The position numbers were made by a program, and so were the translations under genes. Source: Rehmannia glutinosa (taxonomy: Eukaryota > Streptophyta > Magnoliopsida > Lamiales > Orobanchaceae). From it: DNA of 64,000 nucleotides. This document shows positions 11,901 to 23,375 of this stretch, piece after piece (the first letter of the stretch is position 1; each line of letters starts with the position of its first letter). A model generated the notes under the pieces. The model ran no database searches. It had not been told where the DNA came from and worked only from the letters and a program-made list of their open reading frames with translations. The stretch spans positions 13,648,284-13,712,283 of the forward strand of contig CM071931.1 of assembly GCA_016081115.2 (NCBI GenBank), read 5' to 3'.

Positions 11901-13456
11901 CTATCGTGTATATAACTGCAATGTCAAAATTAATAAAAAAATATGTGAAAAGTAAGAAACCAAAATATAATATCACATAGAAATAAAATAGTTGGGAAGA
12001 ATTATAACCTGCTATCACATTTCCAAACATTTTATTCTGTCGAAGATCTTTTATCAAACAATCCAATTTCGATTTGAAGATTCTCGCAGACAATGTCGGG
12101 TGGTCCTCGGACTAAGATTATTCTTATCAAGAAATCGAAAAATCTCCGCCACTTCGGATTGCAAGTGAATGTTATAAACAAATCCGGATAGCCCGCCCAC
12201 CGACATATAGCCATTGCATCCTGATAGTTTTGTATCATATATCGAGCGCCTCCAGTGAAAGTGGACGGTAATATAATCCTTTTTCCATGGCTACTTGGAT
12301 CTATATCTCCATTCAACAAAGCGTCCGTTAGACCCTTTATATATATCACATCGCAACTTCTTTTGGTTCACTTAATATACTTCAAGCAGCCGACTCGACC
12401 ATCGTGTAAGCATCGACAACAAATTGTTGAAATAATCTTCGTGATGACAATATAGTAGAAGCATCTTGTTCCTCGTCAGTGCAACCCGTAGTTTAAAAAA
12501 AATTCTCGAACACTTATCGTTTTTACGCTTCTCCGATTAATTTTCTTGATTCGAAAACGGTATGTCTTCTCTCAAACCGTCTTCACCAAAAGGTAACAAT
12601 AATCTGATATGGCTTGAGTAGGATGCATTCAATTCGTTGATACGTTTGAACTCCCGATTTAGTTTCAACTATAATATCACGATCTCCTAAAGCCTGATAA
12701 AAATCTCCAACAATAAGTGCAACAACTTCTGAACTCGTAGGCATATTGTATCTCCGAGCATCCGAACTTCGCTTTCCGATTAGACGCAATCTCACATTAG
12801 AATCAACATGTTGTCGAATCTTCTCCTTGGCCATTCTAAAGTTCTTGACTAAAACGTTATTCTCATCCAGCATTCTCTTGAGGTCACTCACGATAACTTC
12901 GTGCAAATTATTATTTTCACATCCTTGCCTAAAAATTAAAACAAATATAAAATTAAATATCAGTAAGATGATTGTAAGCATAAAATTAATTAATAAATAA
13001 ATTTATCAAATGCTCAATACCTGACCGAATTTAATCGGTTTGATATTTCATTTTCTGTATCATAAATATACATTTGTGCGAACTTTGGTGTTGAACCATC
13101 GGGCGGCAACAAACTTCCAATAAGATGATAATTCGTCCCATGCATTCAAAAACAAGAGGACCCACGACCACTTTGTTTATATCCTTGTCTATCTTGCCCC
13201 CATTGAAGTAAAACAGAACATATTGTTGTATGATCTTATGTTGTCTTGAAAGTGCTTAGATTTATTTCCATCTCCGAATAATAAATCTTGAAGCACATTA
13301 GGCGGTTGTTTAACGGGAGGTAGTTCAATAATGCCATTGCACAACACAATGAATATCTAGGCTTATTTTTTGGAGAATGGGAGAGCCTTTCTTCGTACTA
13401 AAACAAAGCTCCACAAAATTGACATTTGTACGTTGGATCACCCATATCCCAATAAT
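8911..13456 (-). CDS. Helitron Rep/helicase (RepHel), frame-broken
   Basis: This is the transposase of the Helitron: an HUH Y2 endonuclease fused to a PIF1-family helicase. From the N-terminus: a cysteine-pair region (YWDMGDPTYKCQFCG, near 13,400-13,456); the Helitron-like N domain (12,580-12,930); PDLFITFTCNPKW (near 12,160); the HUH motif GLPHAHILLF (near 11,860); the tyrosine pair in IKYLFKYVNKG (near 11,460); Walker A in GYGGTGKT (near 10,260); Walker B as LIIWDDAP (10,021-10,040); GGDFRQILSVIPKG (near 9,880); and the C-terminal helicase motif FSHGQLYVVVSRV before the stop at 8911. Introns are likely near 13,020-12,935, 12,010-11,925 and 10,700-10,565. Several frame changes interrupt it. 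The family is clear; intactness is doubtful because the breaks may be consensus errors. Confidence 0.85.
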
Positions 13457-13528
13457 CTAAAAAATCTAACATAAACTTTGTTAAAAAAATATATAAAAAC
13501 ATTAATTGAATAACATATATACCAATAA

Positions 13529-14272
13529 TTAATATAAAACACACAAACCAGTTGCAGAGAAGGCAACTGTCTCTTCCATTTCAATGTGACCCTCATTAGT
13601 AACACTATTTATGCCAAATGAAGTGTCATTTGCTCCGTCAACAGTTAGAGTGGACTCATCTGTTGTGAGATCAATAATTATTTCGGAATTTGAGTTCCTC
13701 GCATAAGATGCCCCAAATTCTTGATTTTTTATTACGGTTCTATTTTCCCCATTAATTCCATAGTGTGTTCCCATATTGCAAACTGAATTGTACAAATGGA
13801 TATAATAAAAAAATGTTAGATATGAACATATGCAATTTTAGTAACTTATTATATTTATAAAAGATTTCAATATTAAAAAATAATAATGATATACCGTTTG
13901 TAATGTCACTTTGAAGGGGTGTTTGATAGTGGATAGATATTTCTCGCTTTCGATGAACCGTATATCAAATTTTGTAGATACTCTTTGAAAAGTCCTTTGT
14001 GATTTTTCCTGATTTTCCGAAGAAAAAAAGTAGAAAATAAACAAATAAAAATAATGATTTTCTACCAAAAGAATTATAATCTATATTTAATTGAAAGAAA
14101 AAGGAATTATAAATAATCCCTAAATATTTTACAAAGCTAGTACAATCATAAAATTACCACATGTAATGACACCGAGCGGGGTGTTAGGCAACGAATATAA
14201 TATCCCTCTTGATGAGCCGTTCAATTCAAATCTCGCAGATAATTTTGGAGATGCATTTTCGTTGTCTGAAAA
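13529..14272 (-). pseudogene. Probable N-terminal exons of the Helitron Rep/helicase gene
   Basis: Three short open stretches lie upstream of the recognised RepHel exons: 13,529-13,795 (acidic, with IIDLTTDESTLTVDG), about 13,900-14,015 (with FDIRFIESEKYL and FKVTLQT) and about 14,160-14,265 (with LSARFELNGSSRGILYS). The last two resemble each other in length and pattern, each ending in a hydrophobic run near an exon edge. Repeated small N-terminal exons are common in plant Helitron proteins. The exon assignment is inference; no catalytic motif is present. Confidence 0.4.
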
Positions 14273-14779
14273 ATAACAGAATGAGTAATATACAAAAATG
14301 AGATATTCAATAATAAAATATTTGAATATATATATATATATATAATACTGAAACTGATAATTACGTAAAGTATAACTAATTATTTGAAATATAGAAATGT
14401 GTAAAGGTATAAGATACTAAATCATTCAAACTACAGTGCCATTTTTAATTTTTTTAATAATTTATTTTACAATTGTATTTTATTATTCTATAACAAAACA
14501 TTAATCTTAATACTTATTTAATTCATGCTTATCTACTGAATTTATTTTTTACTTAAATTTTTGTTTTTTTTTATATTTCACATTTATTTATTTATTATTT
14601 TTTTGAAGCATATTGCAAATTTATTAAAAATCCCGATTAAGTAATTTACATTTTTTATTTTTAATTGAATTGAAATCTATATAAAAAGTAATAATTATTT
14701 TGTAATTCAAAATTTTAATAAGATATTATAACTTATAATTTATATATTTAAATGTATAAATATAGATAAAATAATTAGT
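14273..14779. other. AT-rich spacer
   Basis: About 500 bp of very AT-rich sequence, with a short (TA)n run near 14,328-14,344. I see no gene. It ends exactly where the 6-kb duplication begins. Confidence 0.5.
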
Positions 14780-14914
14780 AAATATTTGTAACATAAATTA
14801 TAAATACGATTAGTTTAAATATCCGGATAATTATAATTATAATATTCAATTATATAATCAATTAAATATTTTTTAACATTAAAGTTATGTAATGAAAACA
14901 CCCCATATAATAGT

Positions 14915-16380
14915 AGCCCACTCTAATTTATGAAGCCCAATTTATTTAGCCTTTTCCAAAAAAATATCGAGGCCCAAGAGTAAACCCAACAGAAAAACGT
15001 GGCCCCGCACGTGTAAGAGATTGATCCGCTTTGCATGACCTCAATGTTGCTAATGCCGACGCCGCGTGTACCTAATGGACGGTGAGGATTGTTTTGAAAG
15101 TAGATAAAATATTTCTCATTTTTCTGGATAGTTCCTAGGGTTACTTTGCAACCCACCGCCGCTTTCACCATCTTCTTCCCTTTCAAGTCTGTTCTTCATT
15201 TCTTTCTCATTGGCCGAAATTTTTTTCCACTTAATATTTGTACTGACTGAAAATAAGGTTTTTAGACTCTATTTTGCAACAACCTATTCATCGATTCTGA
15301 TTATATTTTCTACCACCAAAAAACAAAAATAATCGGTTCATTTCTTATTTAGGTTTAGAAATGTCTTCTGTTAAAAAAAATCAAGCCTTTACCCCCCGAT
15401 TTTTGTTTCGGCGTCGTTGTTTTCGTTAGAGTTTAACGAATGCTGTAACACAAATCGGCGAGTCGCCTCAACTGTCGTCTCCGACGGATTCGACAAAATT
15501 TCGACTAAGATAAGTCCTAAAACATTATGTTTCCTATTTTTTTGCTTTATTTTTCGTTCATTTTAATATTTTACTGAATTTTTTTATTTAATGTATAGAT
15601 TCTATAGATCTAGTGAAAAATATATGTAAAGGTGTTTTTTCTTTGATAAATCATTTATTTTTTTATTACTCATTTTTTTCGGTCAAGATAAGTCTATCAA
15701 AATTTTATATTTTTTATAGGTTTATTTGTTCATTTACATATTTTGCTTATTTTTGTTTGTTTAATGCAGGTTATTTAGATCTGTTCATTTTTGGTTGAAG
15801 TCACAAAAAGATTGCACGTTCCATATCGAAAAATGGAACGGCAAAAAAAGATAAGTACAATATTTCCTCCTATTTACTTTTTCATTATAATATTTTTGGT
15901 AGTTTTTCATAAAAGAAGTTTAAATATTTTATAATAATTTATGTAGTTAATATACCTACAATATTTTTTTTTAAATTTCACAGGTGGGTGGATCTGTTCG
16001 TTTTATGTTGTAGCGAAAATTTGTTTTGATAACAAATGGGCTGAGAACAGATAAGTACAATACGAATTTTTATTTTTTTTAATTAATTTGTAGTGTTGAA
16101 ATTTTTGATGTTCTTTAAATTTGTATTTTTTTTTTTTATGATGCAGATTAGCTACAGACATTGAAGCCGATAAACCAGAAACAAAATAAAGACAAAGGGT
16201 AAAAAAAAGATAAGTCCTAATTTTTGTTAAATTTATATTATTTCCATTGATTTGTTTTTCGTGAGAATCATTTCAGTAACTAATTTTAAGATTTTTTTGT
16301 TTCAGTCTACATTCAAATAAAAAAATATGGAACACCAAGAACTGATGGAATTTTTAGAGAAAGACAGGTAAGATTAAAAC
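14915..16380 (+). other. Captured host promoter and 5' gene region, copy 1
   Basis: On the strand opposite to the Helitron genes, two TGGGC-type site II elements (AAGCCCAAT near 14,935 and GAGGCCCAAG near 14,970) precede a telo-box-like TAGGGTTAC and a C/T-rich leader near 15,130-15,200. This is the layout of plant promoters for translation-related genes. Downstream are five blocks that each end in AG followed by ATAAGT (GATAAGT at 15,509, 15,687, 15,850, 16,050 and 16,209). They are separated by T-rich stretches ending in CAG or TAG. A last block contains IQIKKYGTPRTDG and ends in CAG followed by GTAAG at about 16,370. I do not recognise a protein. The intron reading is inference. Confidence 0.4.
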
Positions 16381-17323
16381 AATAACTCCCTATACTACAA
16401 TATAGGCCACAGTAAAAATCAGTCTTATAATACCGTTTGAAGAAGTATCATCCCTTCTTCGTTTATTTCCCAAAAGAATCTTTCTTTTCAGCTGTCGCAT
16501 GTTTGATGTTATTTTAAAAGTCCTGTTCTTGCGGTTTGTGTTTTTGCTTTCTTTTGAAAAATTTTCAGAAATGAAAAAATTAAGACAAATGAATTGTGGC
16601 ACCTGTATATATACTTAACACAAAAAGCAAAGTATTTTTGTTAAAGATTCATTTGACAGAAAAATCAATCAAAGCTTAGGGTCTTCTTTTAAAATAAATG
16701 CATATACAACATAAATGGAAATGTAAAATTTTCTTGCCATATATGACTATTTATTACTATGGCATAATGTATCTTTTGGTGATATCTTGAATCAGTTAAT
16801 TTTACTTCATTGATTATTGTTTTGTAATAAAATTTACAGTTGTAGTTAGTTTGTAATTTTTTGTTTACTTGCAAATTTCAGAAGACCCTAAGCTAACAAA
16901 GTCACTTGACCCTACATCTAGAATGTAGTGGAACCCTGTCGGTGTGCTGGGGTCTTCAGTATGTGAATTTGATGAATATTTTTTTTATAAGTACATGTTT
17001 ATCTGTATCAGTTTTGGTCAATCAAAATGCACATGTAATTAAATTTATTTTTGACAAACATAATAGTAATCTAAAGGTAATAATCCTAAAGTAATATATA
17101 ATAGTAAAGCGACATTTAAAATTTTTTTTTAAGTAATACCATTAACAAAACAACCAAAATTTTTATTGCAAATTAAATTCCTTAAGCAAAAAAAAAAAAA
17201 ACAAATACTGCATTAAACAAAACCTCAAAAAATCCAAAATATTCTAAGTATAAATATTGTTCAAAAATGAAAACATTAAAAAACAATAGTTTGATTGCAG
17301 CCTAAAATAAAAAATTAACCATT

Positions 17324-19702
17324 CTAATCATCTTTGTTGTCTTCCTTCTTGATAATACTCTTCAATTTTTTACACGTGGTCGAGCTTGAGAATTCCTCGA
17401 GTAATGCACGCTTAGTACCAGAATTTTCAACTGCTTTGCTTGAGTTATTGAGACCTTTGTCTGGGGTGTTCACCTCATCCCCCGATGAATAATCCTTAAA
17501 AAAAATTGAAAAAGGAATTTAAAACATTAAAACATTAACATAATAATTTAATTACATATTATATTAGAAAATAATTAAAACAATAAAAAAAAAGTTAATA
17601 TTATTAATTTAATCTGCCATTGAATACTTAAAAATTAAAAAATACAATACCTTCAACTGTGACGCTTCATCTGCTTGAAGCTTTGAATAAAAATCAGACT
17701 CCTAAAAAAGTGCAGTAAAGTTTAGTATGACATAGGTTAAGATACAAAAAAAATATTATATTTTAACATACCTGGCTCTCAAAAACAGAGCTACCATATT
17801 TGGAAATCAGGGCAGGATCATCTGTTAGTTTGACAACTGTAAATGCTCCTGTGTAATTCCGAAGTTGCTCCGACTTGATTTGCACTTTGAACAAATTTTT
17901 TTTCTCCAGCAGTGAACAAATCTCCTCTGGGATTTCATCCATGTTTTGTTTCTAAAAAAATTAAAACATAAAAAATTGTTTTTTAATACAATATTATATA
18001 AATTTTTACTAAAATATAAAAATTAAATGAACAAACAAAGTTTACCTCCATGCACTCTTCCTCAAAAACTCGAGCATGGTTTTCCTATTAAAGCCTCACA
18101 ATCTCTGTCCCAACAAAGAAGAGACGCGCATGCGCTTCATCAACGGTTTGAAACTCGAATTTTGTACCTAAACATACCACTATCATGTTTGATGTCACAT
18201 TTGGCACAATATAATTGTTCGCCGCTTCTTCTAGTTTCTTCAAGCATTTCTTGCCACGATAAATACCACCATTCTCCTATAAAAGATACAATTTTCGCGC
18301 AAACCCAAAAAGCTTCCCACCTATAATTTTTAAATTTATTAAAAATTAATATATAGGCCACAAAGAAAAAACAGAAATATTGAAAGTTAAAATTGTTATC
18401 ATAAATGTAAACTTTACAACCTCTCCTCTTGTGTACAGTTCATCCAAAGTACGAAACGATGAATTTTCCGATTCTAAATCCTCTACTATAGTGCGGCAGA
18501 GGCTTGAGTCATTACATAGCTTATTGATCTTGCTTGAGTGCTTGTTTGAGGAATCCTAAAAAAAAAAATTATATAGAAAAAAATGTTGAAAATGAAAATT
18601 AATAAAAAATAATAGAACCAAGGATTATCACCTCTCTTTGAACTCATTTATTTCTTCTAAATTTGTGTCAACAATCATCTTTGTGACATGAAAAGAATTT
18701 GTCACCTTCACTTGATCTCAAAAATAGAAAATAATTGTCAAGAACCGGAAAATTATAACTTTTAATAATTTTTTTAGTTTTTAATAATACACTTTTGTTT
18801 AATATTACCTCTATAAACCTTGGCCCGACACATTTGAAGGATAATTACCAAGGGCTCTAAACCTTTGGTCTCTAGATGCTTTAGAATCAAATCCACATAA
18901 TCCTCCCATAGAGTGCAAATTACACGATTATTGCTATAAAATAAAAAAATAGAAAATTATTATTGTAATTTTAAGCATGTAAAACGTATTTTAACATTTT
19001 ATTTATTTAATTTACTCCAAGTCTTCCAATGTTAGCTCGATGAATCTTGTTTTTTTCCTGCAAATTCCTTGTTCTCAGGCAGATCGCATTGAAACTACCC
19101 TTCCAATTACATCCGAAATTTTTGGTCGAATCAGTTTATGAAATAATAAATTATATAAGGATTGAATGTGTTTTTGCGAAATGATAAATTTAGAGAATTC
19201 TTACCAAATAACAATGTTTCATCAACGAAGTGGAAGGATTTGATAATTCTGAAAAATTCTTAAAAGTGAACATGAATTTTGGGAATGAACTATCGACATC
19301 TCGAAAACATTTGTTCCGCCATGAAAAAATATTTTGTGCTTTGTTGTGGCGACTTTGTACTTGTCTCTGTTTGATTAGCTACAATAAACTCACGAATAGC
19401 GTATACCCGGCCCTCTTTCAATATTTTTCTCAATTGTTCAATTTGAAATCGCCATCTTCCCCCTGGATTCTATCTCCCTACAAAAAAAAAAAAGAAGTAA
19501 TATCAAGAAATATGAAATACGAAATCACAAATTACTTGCATGTATATATTACCTCAATGTCATGAAAAACACATTCCAGGCTCTGTATCTGGTTCTTATC
19601 ATTATACGCAGGCTTTTCGTACAATCGAATCAATCTTAGCTTGACAACCCACTGAGTTTTGGTCATGTTTAAATCGCGAATTAAAGTTATCATAGGTGCC
19701 AT
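17324..19702 (-). CDS. RPA70-like single-stranded DNA-binding protein, copy 1 (frame-broken)
   Basis: This is a replication protein A large-subunit-like gene of the kind carried by plant Helitrons; by family the product coats single-stranded DNA. The start exon 19702-19555 begins MAPMITLIRDLNMTKTQW and ends at a GT donor. Later exons cover the first OB fold (near 19,480-19,205), the second (DVIGRVVS.. to LTLEDLE, near 19,130-19,020, then VICTLWEDYVD, near 18,930) and VKVTNSFHVTKMIVDTN (near 18,700). Next come a zinc-ribbon exon (LYCAKCDIKHDSGMF, near 18,200) and a C-terminal OB segment (EIPEEICSLLEKKNLFKVQI, near 17,940-17,880). The tail is lysine-rich and stops at 17324. Frame breaks relative to copy 2 fall at CAG/CTG sites, for example ACTATCGACA here against ACTATCAGACA in copy 2. 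That suggests sequence error rather than decay. Confidence 0.8.
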
Positions 19703-20353
19703 TGCTGTTGCAAGCGTTTCTTTTCAAAAAACTTGAAGATTTTTTTTTCTGTTCTCTATTATGCAGTACTGAGCCTTGAAACGTGTAGGTTCAGAATGAA
19801 ATTGCACACATATTTATAGGTGGCCAATGACAATAAATATGGAAATAATTAATATTCACCTAAAGAAAAAATATATATTTATTGTATTGTATGAGATTAT
19901 ATTAGCACAAAAAATTTTCTACATGGAAAGTTTATTCAATACAGGCATTTAATTTATTGTTTTAAATTTTTACTTTGTCAATAATTCAATTGGGGTACTA
20001 AAACTGTACCATATATGGGATTTAATCAAAAAAAAATCGAATTTTTTAATTTTATTATAGAAAGTTTTTCTGATATAGTTGATTAATTTACAATCTCATT
20101 ATTTTTCTGATTATATAGATTTTGTATGAATGTAAATCGAAATTAGAGGAAAAGAATTGTCAATGTTTATTCCTACAGTTATTTTCTTGTTTAGATTAAT
20201 TTCTTGTTCAACAATTAAGAATATTTTATTTTTTAGTTATGTTAGTATTGTTAATGTAATCGAAAAAATCTTATTAATTAGATTATCAATTAGAAATTAC
20301 CATGTTAATGTAATTGCCCTTATTTATTTTGATTTCGCCACAATCACACAGAT

Positions 20354-20682
20354 TGTCTAATATTTTTTCGGTATATTTTCCAAAGTGTTGTAATATTGAT
20401 TTGATTTCATTACCATATAATGTGTCCATTATTTTTCTCGCAATCAATAGATTATCGAAAGTAAAATATATTACTATGCGAATTTTCATTATTACCTTAA
20501 TTAACGCGGTCACGCATTGTCTAATATTTTTTCGGTATATTTCCAAAGTGTTGTAATATTGATTTGATTTACTTACCATATAATGTATCCATTATTTTTC
20601 TTACGCAATCAATAGATTATCGAAAGTAAAATATATTACTATGCAAATTTTCATTATTACCTTAATTAACGCGTTAAAGATT
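20354..20682. repeat. Two tandem 164-bp repeats upstream of RPA-like copy 1
   Basis: Each unit starts TGTCTAATATTTTTTCGGTA and runs through ATAATGTGTCCATT or ATAATGTATCCATT and AGATTATCGAAAGTAAAA to TTAATTAACGCG. The same pair is present in the duplicated segment. The repeats lie about 0.7 kb 5' of the RPA-like start, so they could belong to its upstream region. Their role is unknown. Confidence 0.7.
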
Positions 20683-20956
20683 GAGTAAGGAAAGTTGAAA
20701 TTTTTTAAGGATGCAACAATCAAGATCGATGAATAGTTTTCTATTTAATCCTACCATAATTATAAAAACCCGACTAATATATTTGCTGCCATCCCAAGAT
20801 TAATACGCTTTTTAATATTAAATGAAAAATATTTGTAACATAAATTATAAATACGATTAGTTTAAATATCCGGATAATTATAATTATAATATTCAATTAT
20901 ATAATCAATTAAATATTTTTAACATTAAAGTTATGTAATGAAAACACCCCATATAA

Positions 20957-22425
20957 TAGTAGCCCACTCTAAATTTAATTATCAAGCCCAATTTATTTAG
21001 CCTTTTCCAAAAAAATATCAGGCCCAAGACTAAATAAACCTAACAGGAAAAACGTGGGCCCTGCACGTGTAAGAGATTGATCTGTTTGCATGAGCTCAAT
21101 GTTGCTAACGCCGACGCGTGTACCTAATGGACGGTGAGGATTGTTTTGAAAGTAGATAAAACATTTCTCATTTTCTGGATAGTTCCTAGGGTTACTTTGC
21201 AACCCACTGGCCGCACTTCACCATCTTCTTCCCCTCCAAGTCTGTTCTTCATTTATTTCTCCAGCCCAACCGAAATTTTTTTCCCACTTAATATTTGTAC
21301 TGAGTGAAAATAAGGTTTTTAGACTCTATTTTGCAATAACCTATTCATCGATTCCGATTATATTTTCTACCACCAAAAACAAAAATAATCGGTTCATTTC
21401 TTATTTAGGTTTAGAAATGTCTTATGTTAAAAAAAATCAAGCCTTTACCCCCCGATTTTTGTTTCGGCGTCGTTGTTTTTCGTTAGAGTTTAACGAATCT
21501 TTGAACACAAATCGGCGAGTCGCCTCAGATCTGTCGTCTCAGGATTGACAAAAATTTCGACTAAGATAAGTTCGGAAACATTATGTTTCCTATTTTTTTG
21601 CTTTATTTTTCGTTCATTTTAATATTTTACTGAATTTTTTTATTTAATGTATAGATTCTATAGATCTAGTGAAAAATATATGTAAAGGTGTTTTTTCTTT
21701 GATAAATCATTTATTTTTTATTACTCATTTTTTTCGGTCAAGATAAGTCTATCAAAATTTTATATTTTTTTATATGTTTATTTGTTCATTTACATATTTT
21801 GCTTATTTTGGTTTGTTTAATGCAAGTTATTTAGATCTGTTCATTTTTGGTTGAAGTCACAAAAAGATTGCACATTCCATATCGAAAAATGGAACGGCAA
21901 AAAAAGATAAGTACAATATTTCCTCCTATTTACTTTTTCATTATAATATTTTTGGTAGTTTTTCATAAAAGAAGTTTAAATATTTTATAATAATTTATGT
22001 AGTTAATATACCTACAATATTTTTTTAAATTTCACGGGGGTGGATCTGCTCGTTTTATGTTGTAGCGAAAATTTGTTTTGATAACAAATGGGCGAGAAAA
22101 CAGATAAGTACAATACAAATTTTTATTTTTTTAATTAATTTGTAGTGTTGAAATTTTTGATGTTCTTTAAATTTGTATTTTTTTGTTTTATGATGCATTA
22201 GCTACGAGACATTGAAGCCGATAAAACCGAAAACAAAATAAAGACAAAGGGTAAAAAAAAAAGATAAGTCCTAATTTTTGTTAAATTTATATTATTTCCA
22301 TTGATTTGTTTTTCGTGAGAATCATTTCAAGAACTAATTTTAAGATTTTTTTGTTTCAGTCTACATTCAAATAAAAAAATATGGAACACCAAGAACTGAT
22401 GGAATTTTTAGAGAAAGACAGGTAA
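20957..22425 (+). other. Captured host promoter and 5' gene region, copy 2
   Basis: This is the counterpart of 14,915-16,380 in the second tandem unit. It keeps the site II motifs (one more TGGGCC is visible in CGTGGGCCCTGC), the TAGGGTTAC box, the C/T-rich leader, the five GATAAGT blocks (about 21,565, 21,740, 21,905, 22,105 and 22,262) and the final CAG/GTAAG boundary. Exon-like blocks differ from copy 1 mainly at CAG sites, so frames cannot be trusted in either copy. Confidence 0.4.
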
Positions 22426-23375
22426 GATTAAAACAATAACTCCCTATACTACAATATAGGCCACAAGAAAAAATCGATCTTATAATACCGTTTGAAGAAG
22501 TATCATCCCTTCTTCGTTAATTTCCCAAAAGAATCTTTCCTTTCAAATTGTCCGCATGTTTGATGTTATTTTAAAAGTCCTGTTCTTGCGGTTTGTGTTT
22601 TTGCTTTCTTTTGAAAAATTTTCAGAAATGAAAAAATTAAGACAAATGAATTGTGGCACCTGTATATATACTTAACACAAAAAGCAAAGTATTTTTGTTA
22701 AAGATTCATTTGACAGAAAAATCAATCAAAGCTTAGGGTCTTCTTTTAAAATAAATGCATATACAACATAAATGGAAATGTAAAATTTTCTTGCCATATA
22801 TGACTGTTTATTACTATGGCATAATGTATCTTTTGGTGATATCTTGAATCAATTAATTTTACTTCATTGATTATTGTTTTGTAATAAAATTTACAAATTG
22901 TAGTTAGTTTGTAATTTTTTGTTTACTTGCAAATTTGAGGAAGACCCTAAGCTAACAAAGTCACTTGACCCTACATCTAGAATGTAGTGGAACCCCGTCG
23001 GTGTCTTTGGGGTCTTGATGTGAATTTGATGAATATTTTTTTATAAGTACATGTTTATCTCAGACGTTTTGGTCAATCAAAATGCACATGTAATTAAATT
23101 TATTTTTGACAAACATAATAGTAATCTAAAGGTAATAATCCTAAAGTAATATATAATAGTAAAGCGACATTTAAAATTTTTTTAAGTAATACCATTAACA
23201 AAACAACCAAAATTTTTATTGCAAATTAAATTCCTTAAGCAAAAAAAAAAAAAAAACAAATCGCATTAAACAAAACCTCAAAAATCCAAAATATTCTAAG
23301 TATAAATATTGTTCAAAAATGAAAACATTAAAAAACAATAGTTTGATTGCGACCTAAAATAAAAAATTAACCATT

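Noticed and set aside
8911..13456. Host PIF1 helicase gene
   Set aside because: The HUH-Rep domain fused upstream and the Helitron ends identify it as the transposon gene.
14923..15186. Minus-strand open frame, 87 codons, over the captured promoter region
   Set aside because: Its counterpart in the second unit diverges in frame, and the region has promoter and leader features on the other strand.
15613..15798. 61-codon plus-strand open frame with Phe-rich sequence
   Set aside because: It crosses intron-like T-rich tracts of the captured region and has no support as an exon.
20354..20682. CRISPR-like tandem arrangement
   Set aside because: Only two 164-bp units without spacers, in a plant transposon.
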